Of a stretch of DNA of 60,000 nt, positions 47,690 to 57,807 are shown piece by piece. Under the pieces are notes generated by a model, which ran no database searches, was not told the DNA's origin, and was given only the letters and a program-made list of their open reading frames with translations. Origin of the DNA: Liolophura sinensis (Eukaryota; Mollusca; Polyplacophora; Chitonida; Chitonidae). How positions within the stretch are numbered: position 1 is the stretch's first letter; each line of letters begins with the position of its first letter. Where the stretch lies: positions 9,545,338 to 9,605,337 of the forward strand of contig NC_088302.1 in the NCBI RefSeq assembly GCF_032854445.1. The letters run 5' to 3'. A program made the translations under genes and the position numbers.

Positions 47690-49303
47690 ATTAATCGATA
47701 AAATATTATGTTGGCTTGTTGCCATCGGCCGCACGATGAAAAATGTACTCTTAAAATAATCTTTTAATTATAATAGAAAGTTAACTCAGTACTGGTCAAC
47801 AGGTACACTCAATGGTGGGCAACAGATATACTCAGTACAGGGCAAAAGGTATACTCAGTGCTGGGCAACAGATATATATATAGAACAGTGCAACAGTTAT
47901 ACGCAGAACTGGGCAACAGGTATTCTCCGTACTGGGCAGTAGATATACTCAGCAGTGGACAACAGGTATACTCAGTACTGGGCAACAGGTATACTCAGTA
48001 ATGGGCAACAAGTATAGTCACTACTGAGCAACACTTATACACAGTAGTAGGGAACACATATACTCAGCACTGGGCAACAGGTATACTGAGTACTGGGCAA
48101 CAGTTATACTCAGTGCTGTGCAACATGTATACTCAGTGGTGGACAACAGGTATACCCAGTACAGGGCAACAGGTATACTGAGTACTGGGCAACAAGTATA
48201 CTCAGTTGTGGGCAACAGATATACTCAGTAGTGGGCAACAGATATACCCAGTAGTGGGCAACAGATATACTCAGTACTGGGCAACAGGTATACTCAATGC
48301 TGGGCAAAAGATCTATACAGAACAGTGCAACAGTTATACGCAGTACTGGGCAACAGGTATACTCAGTAGTGGGCAACAGATATACTCAGTAGTGGACAAC
48401 AGGTAAACCCAGTACTGGGCAACAGGTATACTGAGTACTGGGCAACAGTTATACTCAGTACTGATGAGTAATCGATGAAATATTATGTTGGCTTGTTGCC
48501 ATCGGCCGCACGATGAAAAATGTACACTTAAAATAATCTTTTAATTTTAACAGAAAGTTAACTCAGTACTGGGCAACAGGTGTACTTAGTGCTGGGCAAC
48601 AGATATATACAGAACAGTGCAACAGTTATACGCAGTACTGGGCAACAGGTATACTCAGTGGTGGGCAACAGATATACTCAGTACTGGGCAACAGGTATAC
48701 TCAGTAATGGGCAACTTATATACTCAGTAGTGGACAACATGTATACTCAGTACTGGGCAACAGGTATACTCAGCACTGGGCAACAGATATACTCAGTAAT
48801 GGGCAACAAGTATACTCACTACAGAGCAACACTTATACACAGTACTGGGCAACACATATACTCAGCACTGGGCAACAGGTATACTGAGTACTGGGCAACA
48901 GTTATACTCAGTGCTGTGCAACAAGTATACTCAGTAGTGAACAACAGGTATACTCAGTACTGGACAACAGATATATTAGTACTGGGCAACAGATATACTC
49001 AGTACTGGGCAACACATATACTGAGTACTGGGCAACAAGTATACTCAGTAGTGGGCAACACATATACTCAGTAGTGGGCAACAGATATACGCAGAACTGG
49101 GCAACAGATATACTCAGAACTGGGCAACAGATATACTCAGTACTGGGCAACAGATATACTCAGTACTGGGCAACAGATATACTCAGTACTGGGCAACAGA
49201 TATACTCAGTAGTGGACAACAGGTATACTCAGTACTGGGCAACAAGTATACTCAGTAGTGAGCAAACAGGTATACTTAGGCAACAGATATATTCAGTACT
49301 GGT
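47690..49303 (+). repeat. 23-bp minisatellite of about 60 units with a 777-bp higher-order duplication
   Basis: The unit is GTATACTCAGTACTGGGCAACAG with frequent variants. Period checked in several places, for example TACTGGG at 49141, 49164 and 49187. Each unit has two 6-bp palindromes, GTATAC and AGTACT. A non-repetitive leader of about 95 bp at 47690-47785 (AAATATTATGTTGGCTTGTT, CATCGGCCGCACGATGAAAA) recurs at about 48467-48562, offset 777 bp. Because 23 is not a multiple of 3, all frames cycle through the same peptide phrases, and the frames of up to 164 codons here are artefacts of the repeat. Confidence 0.95.
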
Positions 49304-52084
49304 CAGCTACAGCAAATTCACAGATTATCAGATATAGCATAGCAATAGGTATTGAGCATGCACAGTACCGGGCAACAAATAGATTTTTTAATAGTCTTAG
49401 GCTGTCACATGCTCTGCAAATTTCCTTCCGTGTATTTAATAATCCTTGTATAAATAATAAAACTATTACGCTATTCACTATTTATTAGGAACAAATAATG
49501 CGAACCGTGACGTTCTGAAGTTAAAAGATCCTTGTCTCGTAGTACACAGCCAATCAAATCAGTGAATGATTCTAGAAAAAAATTGTCACCGGAGTAGAAC
49601 GAGCGCGTCATTAAGTCTTATTAATAGAGATTTAAATTTTAGATTTGCCCGGGGCGTGCAAGTTAGGCTTGAGTGTGACATGTGTTATAATAAATTTACA
49701 GTTCTCTTCAGTTCCAATGATACTCGTGATGGCTAGCCGGTCTCCTAATAATCTGCTTTAGAGAAAACTTATAGCACATACGAGTTCAGGAAAACTTGCG
49801 GTCATTTTTATAATCTATTCAATTCACTATGATCCAGTTAATCCTGAGCCATGCTTAAAATATATATTTTTAGATCAACACAGAAAAACCTTGCTGACAG
49901 TTTTACAACCTGATTCTATTTGGCGTGGTATTACTTGTACATCATATATCAGGATTATCATGTTATCATACTATGCATTGTACTGTACACCAAGAATGTG
50001 GCATGGCTCGGTGAGTAAAGCGTCCGACTTCTGGGAACTTTTATTCTCACTGTCTACGAGCGTCTTGACAGTCGATGGCATATGTGGAGCACACCCCAGA
50101 GCGATTAGGACAATTACTTAACCTCTCGCCCATAGTCGTCTACTAGTTGATTTGATCGTATTTCAGTGTCATTTGTTAAAGTTTATTTCCCACCTGAGTA
50201 TAACATAATGGCTTAAAGAATTGTGTGCTATTCTGTAAGAACAGAAGAGAATATAACTGATGTACCGTCGGAGTTCTCAACACGAAACATTTGCTTCCAA
50301 ATCACTAATCCAAAGCACATGACACATCCTGAAGTAAAGTTGTAATGTGTATGACGTGAAACACCGCACGCTGTGAGCCATGAACTATGGGGGGCTTCTG
50401 GAAATAAGCCGCAAGATCTCTATCCTGTTGAGCACGTAACATTTCTCTTTCATAAATGCTACCAGCTAAAACCTTTGTAAGAGAAATTCGACGTCACCAA
50501 ATGACAGGTATAAGAAAGAGATTATCCATCGAAAACTTAACCAGAACTTCGATATTAACCGGGTAAGTATATAATGCTGACGTCATCTCGTCATGACGTC
50601 AGTATTTTGTAGTTTTTCCGGTTGACTAAAGTTGGACTGAATTTTTTAAGATACCATGTTGTGTTATTCTGTATGGCCAATTATTCTGGATTCCTTGCAT
50701 TCTCTAGATTTTGTCAACCGCCTTCCGTCGAAGGAGACGAGTCCTGTCAAGGTAATATGCTTTAAATTTGAGCTGTAGACCTATTTCATATTATGTTCTA
50801 CCTGGCTGAAAGAACTGATGGCTTCAGGCGGAAGTTATCCAACCCTTGACCCATGAAAAGGAGAGCTTTAAATCAGGAGTTTTGTCCCAAACCTGACCTG
50901 GTGCATTTAGAATATCTTTTTCAGCCTGTTTAGCTTGTAGAATGTTTAAAATTAATAACCATCGATTACGCTCACATATTCTAATCTAGCAATGCTGTTT
51001 CAGACTGCCTTATTTTAACCAAAAAAGTATATGCACTGTTAATTTTATGATTTGGTAAAAGGCCTTTCTTAAGGCATATAGCATATCTCACTTCTACCCT
51101 CTCGTGTAAATGATCGTGTACCTAAAGTTTCCGAGCAAAGCTGTAGCAGCGTTACGGTGTATAGATATCTGCGTGGCTGACAACCGTGTAGAAGCGAAGC
51201 GAGTCGTATCCGGTGACACACAGAGCTCTCCTCGAGCGTAATAAAGTATTGCGTTGATAACTGTGTTTTGCTCCAGCAGCTAAGGAATGTTAAAAGCACA
51301 GTAATTTGCTGACAATTTTAACTCGCAGCTTTATTTATGCCTCTGCGAGACAACGGAGGTCCTCTTCGCTAAACAGAAGTCGGCGAGGGGATCCACGATA
51401 GTTGTTGTCGTCACCTTATACAAGTCGTAATCAGAACCTCTCTGTAACCTTAGCCCTAATACGAAAAAAATATCACGTGGCTTCTTCAAACAAATTGAAA
51501 ACAGTTAAATCCACCTTGACGTCAAAAGAAAAAACAATTTTCTTGCAGACTCTATTTTTGGCGCTCACAAGGCGATGTTTTGAAGGTTTCGAAATACCGA
51601 CAACGACCTTCAGAGCGTACAAGGGATGATATAAGCGGAAGTGCTAAATGGAATTGACACAGTTTGTCAGCTTGTATCACATCGACAGTAATACGTTTGT
51701 GTAAGGGTTAATGTTCTTGTCTGGGAAAATCCATCCCTCATTTCGGGTTAAACACATAAACAAACTGTGTGTCTATGAATCGCCGTTGTTTCGTCTCCAG
51801 GGAACCATATATATGGCCTTAATTGTGAAATATGCCAGTTGTTTTCTCAGTTTTGACATTTCTGCATGCTATAAGTTTCCATGTTTTGTGATTGTTGATG
51901 AAAACTCAATCAAGAAGGAAATTGTATTTAGCATAAATGATGAAAATTTGGCATTAAAAGAAAAAATAATAAAACCCTCGGGTGTTCAGGAAGAAAAGTG
52001 GAAACTTACCTAAACAACAACAGCCATTTTTTTTCTGATGGCCTCAATAACTCAATGAATCAATTTTAATCTGGAAGTATTACG
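49304..52084. other. Unique AT-rich sequence
   Basis: One stray minisatellite unit (CAGTACCGGGCAACA) lies near 49360, just outside the array. Otherwise no repeat family copy or supported exon. Confidence 0.5.
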
Positions 52085-52250
52085 AGGTTTTGAGATGCGT
52101 CGTGTTAAAGCAACTGGAAACAAGTTGTGGCGTCACTCGTACCCTATAGTGTGTTGAGATGCGCTCTTTTAAAGCAGCTGGGAACTCGATGTTACTCGTA
52201 GAGATGGGCCATGTTAAAGAAACACGATGTCGCGTCACTCGTACCCTATG
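52085..52250 (+). repeat. Short tandem repeat, unit about 64 bp, three diverged units
   Basis: TGAGATGCG begins at 52091 and 52155, and a related GAGATGGGCC lies near 52201. GCGTCACTCGTACCCTAT occurs at the end of units one and three. The middle unit has lost about 20 bp. Confidence 0.7.
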
Positions 52251-52985
52251 GATATATGGTTAAAAAGCAAACTACGGTTCGGGTGGCGTTGTTTTTTCTT
52301 TTAATGCTTTCTCGCCGTTTTGAATTTATGGTTTCTCTAAGTTTCTCTAAATTTTGCAAATCTTCATTAAATGTTAACAAATGTATAGGCTTCTCTTATC
52401 CGTGGAGGGTATAGGTCTAATTCAAAGCTGTCCGTTTTTAGCTCAGCATAATCCACTATTATCTGAGCTGTCTTTAGCTGACATGCAGAACTGTATTTTA
52501 TATTCATGTCACAACGTCATGAAAGATTTCGTTTATACTGATAATCAATAAAGTAGTATATATCCTCATTTTTGCTTTAACGTAAATAAATTTACATGGC
52601 CGTTCGCATTATTTATACTGATTCAAAGAATGACAAATAAACAAAATGTTCAAGTGATAAACTCATTAAGTTACATTTTCTTATAAACAATGACGGCATC
52701 ACTTTTTTGAAACATAGAATGTATTGGGCCCTAAGTAATGCGACGACGATTTGTGGGAAAACTAGTCACGTGATATTAACACCAGGCTTGGGCCAGAGTC
52801 GATGTTGCGCGAGATAGGGTATACGCCATTTATACATGACCTTAGATTTCAGCGACATTGCTTGCAGCAGTATAGAAACGTATGCACCGGCGTCAGGATA
52901 ACGAGAAAGTGTCAGCAAAGGTGATGTCAAGAAAGACGGTAATGGAATGGTCCATAAATTAATCTGACTGATTAATTGCTCGTTA
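52251..52985. other. Unique AT-rich sequence
   Basis: Nothing recognised. Confidence 0.45.
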
Positions 52986-53065
52986 GCGCCACTCTCAAGA
53001 ATTTTTTTAAGTTACATGATGGTGGTCAGCTTTATGGTGGTAGGAAATCCGTGTGCCTTACATTG
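52986..53065 (-). mobile_element. Degenerate SINE tail/body fragment
   Basis: Plus-strand GCCACTCTCAAGAATTTTTT, then CATGATGGTGGTCAGCTTTA and TGGTGGTAGGAAATCC resemble a decayed reverse-complement type A or B 3' half. Confidence 0.45.
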
Positions 53066-53411
53066 ATTAATACCTGTGATCCCTCAGTGCACACGCACCA
53101 AGGGCGATGGGCTCCAGTTTGGACTTGATTTCACTCCTAGAGGCGGAGACTGAGGCAGAAAGCAATTGGTTATAAAAAAAAAAATCCGACCACTCTCCGT
53201 GTACCAAACACATTTATCAATGAAGGCGCGTGTCGAATGGAAATTCCATATAGCATATATATATTGCCAGATGGTTATGAGAGAATTAATTTTCTTCTCT
53301 ATAAATGCATGGTAATAACACAGACGCTGTTGCCAGATGTGTTGACCTTTACAATGGATTCTGATAAATTGGCAGCCGAATCCCACGCGATTACCTAGGT
53401 TATTTAGGAAT

Positions 53412-53656
53412 GGTGGGAGCGAGGCGTGTGAACAGTGTGTAGAGAGTGTGCAGACTGTTTAGAGAGTATGCAGAGTGTATGTGCACAGGGTGTGTAGTGA
53501 GTGTGTAGAGACCGTGCAGAGTGTGAATAGAAAGTATGCAGTGTGCAGAATGTAGACAGATTGTGTGTAAAAATAGTGCCTTCGAGAGTGTGCAGATAAT
53601 GTGTCGAGAGTGTGCAGATAGTGTGTCGAGAGTGTGCAGATAGCTTGTAGAGAGTG
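53412..53656 (+). repeat. AGAGTGTGCAG-based minisatellite with a 22-bp homogenised end
   Basis: The left part is a loose array of 10-12 bp units (AGAGTGTGCAGA, AGTGTGTAGAG). At 53583, 53605 and 53627 a 22-bp unit with CGAGAGTGTGCAGATA is nearly perfect. The minus-strand frame through it encodes a Thr/His/Ser-rich low-complexity peptide that I regard as an artefact. Confidence 0.85.
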
Positions 53657-54279
53657 CGTTTTTCTTCCCTACCCGTATACAATCTTATTTTCAAAATGTG
53701 CAAACCAAAAAATGGCCATAACCGTCTAGATATTGGGACGTTATCTTCTATAGATGTTACTTCTCGTTTATTGTTAATTGCGATATGACCTTTTGTACTG
53801 AACCACAGAAACTCTCCTATAACATGGCGATTATCTGTAGTAGTATACAAGTAGCATATTAAGTGCAAACGTCTCTTGTGCACGGACAGTCCTGAGAGCT
53901 ATGGGATAAATCTCATTACATAAACGTTGCAACAATGGTGGTACTTGTTCTTCTTAACAACTGTCGGCAGCTATAACTGGAACTCATTTTTCATATTATC
54001 CCCCCAAAGGAATACGAGAGAGAAAAATCTTTAAACTAGGTAAAAAATATGTGTTGACTTTTGCGGCACATGCAGCAAACACAACAGGAACATTTCTAAA
54101 GGCTCTTTTTGGTGACGTTTAACGCTGTACACGCAAAAAGCGCTGTGCATATTCCACTCAGAACGTGAAAGGACATGTGGTAAAAACGAGGACAGGTTAA
54201 TATGTGACAGAATCACTGAGAGTTAATGAGTTCTACAATGGTGTATGTTACAATTACTGAACAACCCGGATGACAAGCT

Positions 54280-54347
54280 AAATCGCTAGAGCTTGACAAC
54301 TGCACTAAAGGTCAAATCGCTAGAGCTTGACAACTGCACTAAAGGTC
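54280..54347 (+). repeat. Perfect 34-bp tandem duplication
   Basis: AAATCGCTAGAGCTTGACAA through GCACTAAAGGTC occupies 54280-54313 and is repeated without a mismatch at 54314-54347. A recent duplication, or an assembly or read artefact. Confidence 0.95.
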
Positions 54348-54771
54348 AAACGTCTTCTCACCGATGTACAAGTTTATCTCCTGGTGAAATCGACGCCATT
54401 GTTTTTCTCGCGTCAACACTGATCATATCTTGTAACACGCAAATGAATTACTTTTACTAGCGCTTGAATCCCCTGTACAAAAGGGACCGTGGCTAGTGTA
54501 ATTACAAGTTTTAATTTATGCTGCCCAGTTCTTAATTACCAATTTAATGAAGATTAATATAATGCTACTATCTTTCATCGCAGGTACAAACAGCATGGGT
54601 AAATATTAAATTAAATCAAGCGTCATTAGAATAAGTAATATACGGTTTTGGTCAGTATTCCTAATGAGACGTATATATCACACGTTCCCCCCTTGTATTT
54701 TTTGACTGTGCTATTGTATGATATACCAGCGTTTTACATTAGGTATGCGTGTACAAACAGATTGTTCAAAA

Positions 54772-55123
54772 CATATTCCTTACAGCGCATGCGCCGCTCT
54801 TTACGCTCGCTTTGCATCATTGCCACCACTAGACAAACTTGACCTTTGGAGCCTATATTGGAAGCATGTAGGCTTGCTTAGGTTTACCATCACCACTGGT
54901 GTTTTCGCGCGGAATTATTTAATGAGCATTCGTCAGTAAAACTGTTTCAGGTGTTCGTATGCTGTGCATACCTGTGTTTTCATGTCTCTCGATAGCACTT
55001 CCTGCCTCATCACTTTGACCCCAGTTACCTCGGCGTTGTTCAAGATTTCTGTACAAAATGTGCTAGTGGTGTCAATGATGAAACGAGAACGTAGAGATCG
55101 GCGCATGCGCTGTAAGGAATATG
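54772..55123. mobile_element. MITE-like element T1, complete, 25-bp perfect terminal inverted repeats
   Basis: The left end CATATTCCTTACAGCGCATG + CGCCG (54772-54796) is the exact reverse complement of 55099-55123. The inverted similarity continues inward for about 35 more bases (CATCATTGCCACCACTAG left; CATCATTGACACCACTAG from the right end). If the terminal TA pairs are target-site duplications, the element proper is TTCCTTACAGCGCATGCGCC, about 350 bp, flanked by TA, as for Tc1/mariner-type elements. A second copy is at 32547. It has no coding capacity, so it would depend on a transposase elsewhere. Confidence 0.9.
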
Positions 55124-55752
55124 ATTCATGATTCGTTGTGTTCATGCTTGTATCAGAGAACTTTCCCAGATCTTGTATTTAAAGTTGCCATGTATGAATA
55201 TTGCCAACTAGTAATAGTATGAAACATGGAAATGTGAACGTCTGACAATGGGTCTATAATAGCCTGGTATAAAGTTGCCAAGAATGAACATAGATTAAAG
55301 GTCAATAAGTCAAATCGGTAGTTCGAGAGTCTTTTAACCGCATCAGATTACGACAGCGCCCACCTTGCGAGAACTCATGAAAAAATCATGAAATTCATGA
55401 AATGTCGATTCGTAATATAACCCGGTCTAAAAGTGAACATTGTCGACTGTATATGGTAGGTCCAATTTGTAATGTTGCCTGGGATAAGCCGTACAAGCTG
55501 AAACAGTCTGGCCTCAAGTTGCCAAGCGTGGACGTTGGTAAACTGTAACACATAGGTCCATGAATACAGCCATGCGGGTCCGTAAAGTTTCAAAGGGAAC
55601 ATTTCAAGTCTACAATAGCCCCTCCTAAAGTTGCAAAGAGGGACAAACATTCCCAACTAGCAATAACCTTATCTAAACTTGTCCAGGGTGAGCAATGTCA
55701 GCCTGCACTAGTCTCAAACATGGAATTGTAAATACTACCAACATCTAATAGC

Positions 55753-55924
55753 ATCTCATGCTGGATTCCTCTCCGGCCGTAAGTGGGAAGGTCTTCCAGC
55801 AACCTGCGGATGGTCGTGGGTAACCCAGGGCCTTGTCCAGTCTCCTCCCACCATAATGTTGGCTGCCGTCGTATAAGTGAAATATTCTTGAATAGGGCGC
55901 AAAACACCAATCAAATAAATAAAT
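55753..55924 (+). mobile_element. tRNA-derived SINE, type A, 5' truncated, with target-site duplication
   Basis: Starts inside the body (CTCATGCTGGATTCCTCTCC) and runs to TATTCTTGAATAGGGCGCAA, CACCAATCAAATAAATAAAT. AACATCTAATAGC at 55740-55752 and AACATCTAACAGC at 55925-55937 match at 12 of 13. Because the host is a tandem repeat the match could in principle be two array units, but the clean junctions favour a true duplication. The 5' truncation fits incomplete reverse transcription. Confidence 0.85.
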
Positions 55925-56004
55925 AACATCTAACAGCCACGTCTAAAGTTGTCCATAGTGAACACTGCCAGCCTGCAATAGTCTCGAAAGTGGAATTGTA
56001 AATA

Positions 56005-56282
56005 TTTATTTATTTATTTATTTATTTGACTGGTGTATTACGCCGTACTCAGGAATATTTCACTTATACGACGGCGGTCAGCATTAGGGTGGGTGGAAAC
56101 CGGGCAGAGCCCGGGGGGGGGGGGGGGGAAACCCACGACCATCCGCAGGTTGCTGAAAGACCTTCCCACTTACGGCCGGAGAGGAAGCCAGCGTGAGCTG
56201 GACTTGAACTCACAGCGACCGCATTGACACCTGGGTCATTACGCTGCGCTAGCGCGCTAACCAACTGAGCCATGGAGGCCCC
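56005..56282 (-). mobile_element. tRNA-derived SINE, type A, full length, in the tandem array
   Basis: Minus strand: head GGGGCCTCCATGGCTCAGTT, A box TGGCTCAGTTGGTTAGCG, B-box-like GAGTTCAAGTCCAGC, body, a G16 run at 56113-56128 on the plus strand, then the tail and (AAAT)n. Flanks TGGAATTGTAAATA (55991-56004) and TGGATTTGTAATTA (56283-56296) match at 12 of 14, a diverged target-site duplication. About 10 bp are missing near CATTGACACC compared with the copy at 5191. Confidence 0.9.
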
Positions 56283-56800
56283 TGGATTTGTAATTACTGC
56301 CAACATCTAACAGCCATGTCTAAAGATTGTTCAGGGTGAACACTGTCAGCCTGCAGTAGTCTCAAACATGGAATTGTGAATACTGCCAACATCTAACAGC
56401 CATGTCTAAAGTTGTTCAGGGTGAACACTGTCAGCCTGCAGTAGTCTCGAACATGGAAATGTAAATACTGCCAACATCTAACAACCATGTCTAAAGTTGT
56501 TCAGGGTGAACACTGTCAGCCTGCAATAGTCTCGAATATGGAATTGTAAATACTGCCAACATCTTACAGCCATGTCTGTAGTTGTAGAGTTGTTAAACTG
56601 TAATAGCTCGATCTAAATTTGCTAACGGTGAATGTTGCCAGTCTGAAATATAGCTCTGTCTAAAGTTGCCACAGGTGAACGTTACCAGCTTGTAATATAG
56701 CTCGCTCTAAGTTGTCAAAGGTGGGCGTTGCCAGCCTGTAATGTAGCTCGGTTTAAAGTTTCCAAGGATGAACGCTGTCAAATTGCAATAGCAACTGAGA

Positions 56801-57170
56801 ATGAATATTATCACTGTAAGAGTTTGGCGTCAGTGGCATCGAGCTTCAATAGACGCCAACGGGTTAGAAATAAAACGATGTAGGCCGATACCAATTACTT
56901 CGCGATTCTTCGGCGGCCAAGAATGAAACAATAAGCTAATGACCTTGGGATCCCCCAGTGGCGAACTGGTTACTAATTAAGGTATATACTATGCCAATTG
57001 TCTTCCGCACCATCGGTGATCAAGTGCTTGCCAATGGCTGAGCCCCTCCAGGTGTCAATGAGTTACCAATGGAACTGCAGATCAATGACCTTATGCCCCT
57101 CCAGAGGTCAGTGGGAAACGAATGCAACAATGCGCTTCCGGCCGTTCGCACCTCCAAACCCTGCAGGTGG
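56801..57170. other. Unique sequence
   Basis: GCCCCTCCAGGTGTCAATGA (about 57042) and GCCCCTCCAGAGGTCAGTGG (about 57096) are a weak internal duplication. No exon supported. Confidence 0.4.
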
Positions 57171-57253
57171 GAACATAGCTTTAAAATAATCATATTTTAA
57201 ATGGATGATCTTCGGACATCCATTTAAAATATGATTATTTTAAAGCTATGTTC
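57171..57253. repeat. Perfect inverted repeat, 37-bp arms, 9-base loop
   Basis: 57171-57207 (GAACATAGCTTTAAAATAAT ... AAATGGATG) is the exact reverse complement of 57217-57253, with loop ATCTTCGGA. The arms are AT-rich. No terminator-like context or target-site duplication seen. Confidence 0.97.
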
Positions 57254-57807
57254 GGTGCGCAACATCAAAACTGTATCTTCGTTGAGTTAATGCCGAGAAA
57301 AAAAACTTTGAATCCGTATTCGGATATTTTATATCGGAAATTATAAATTTGAGTTATATAAGGGTTAGTTGTTATTAGATGGAATTTTATAGTGACACTT
57401 CCTGTGTAAATGACCAAGTGTGCGTTTCCACCATTAAAATGACACCTACCACTATCATTATTTCTGGGTTGCTTTGCACGCCTTCCGGTACATTATTTGT
57501 TTGCCTAAGAGCTCATTTATCTCATGTCCGTAACACTTAAAGTGTATTATTCCAACACTTTATCAGGACCCACAGATAAAACAGGTGAAGCACGACCCTG
57601 CATTAATGTGACCAATCATGTGCACGAAGCACCGGCCTAGACTGCAGGGTAATGTAAGTTTACTTCCGGTAGAAAGTTGAAAGGAAATGGTGTGATGAAA
57701 TATCACTATATTCCTATCTTTGGTTTATCCAGAGACACAGAATAGGCTGTCCCAGGCCCATAACTTTGCTCCTATGATAACCTAATGGGAATTGTAAAAG
57801 ATTTAAT
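57254..57807. other. Unique AT-rich sequence
   Basis: Nothing recognised. Confidence 0.45.

Larger units (their letters stand above)
55150..56800 (+). repeat. Decayed tandem array, 85-bp unit in the centre, broken by two SINEs
   Basis: TGCCAACATCTAAC begins at 56298, 56384, 56469 and 56554 (steps 86, 85, 85). The unit carries AGTTGTTCAGGGTGAACACT, GTCAGCCTGCAGTAGTCTCG and AACATGGAATTGTAAATAC. Further units at 55690-55752 and 55925-56004 are interrupted by SINE insertions. Flanks on both sides (55160-55690 and 56580-56800) show diverged shorter units of the form TAATAGCTCGGTCTAAAGTT + GCCAAGGGTGAACGTTGCCA, suggesting that the 85-bp unit arose from an older, shorter repeat. Confidence 0.85.

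Noticed and set aside
48580-49074. Open frame of 164 codons with repeating YTQYWATGILSTGQQIYSV-type peptide
   Set aside because: It lies wholly in the 23-bp minisatellite. With a unit not divisible by three and few stops, every frame is open, and the opposite strand shows equally long frames.
47690-49303. CRISPR-like regular repeats
   Set aside because: The repeats are contiguous 23-bp units without unique spacers, in animal-type sequence: a minisatellite.
49995-50110. A-box-like TGGCTCGGTGAGTAAAGCGT, a possible tRNA or SINE head
   Set aside because: No B box at a suitable distance and no known SINE body follows.
53404-53883. Minus-strand frame of 159 codons, His/Thr/Ser-rich
   Set aside because: Half of it is the AGAGTGTGCAG minisatellite read backwards; the rest is not recognisable.
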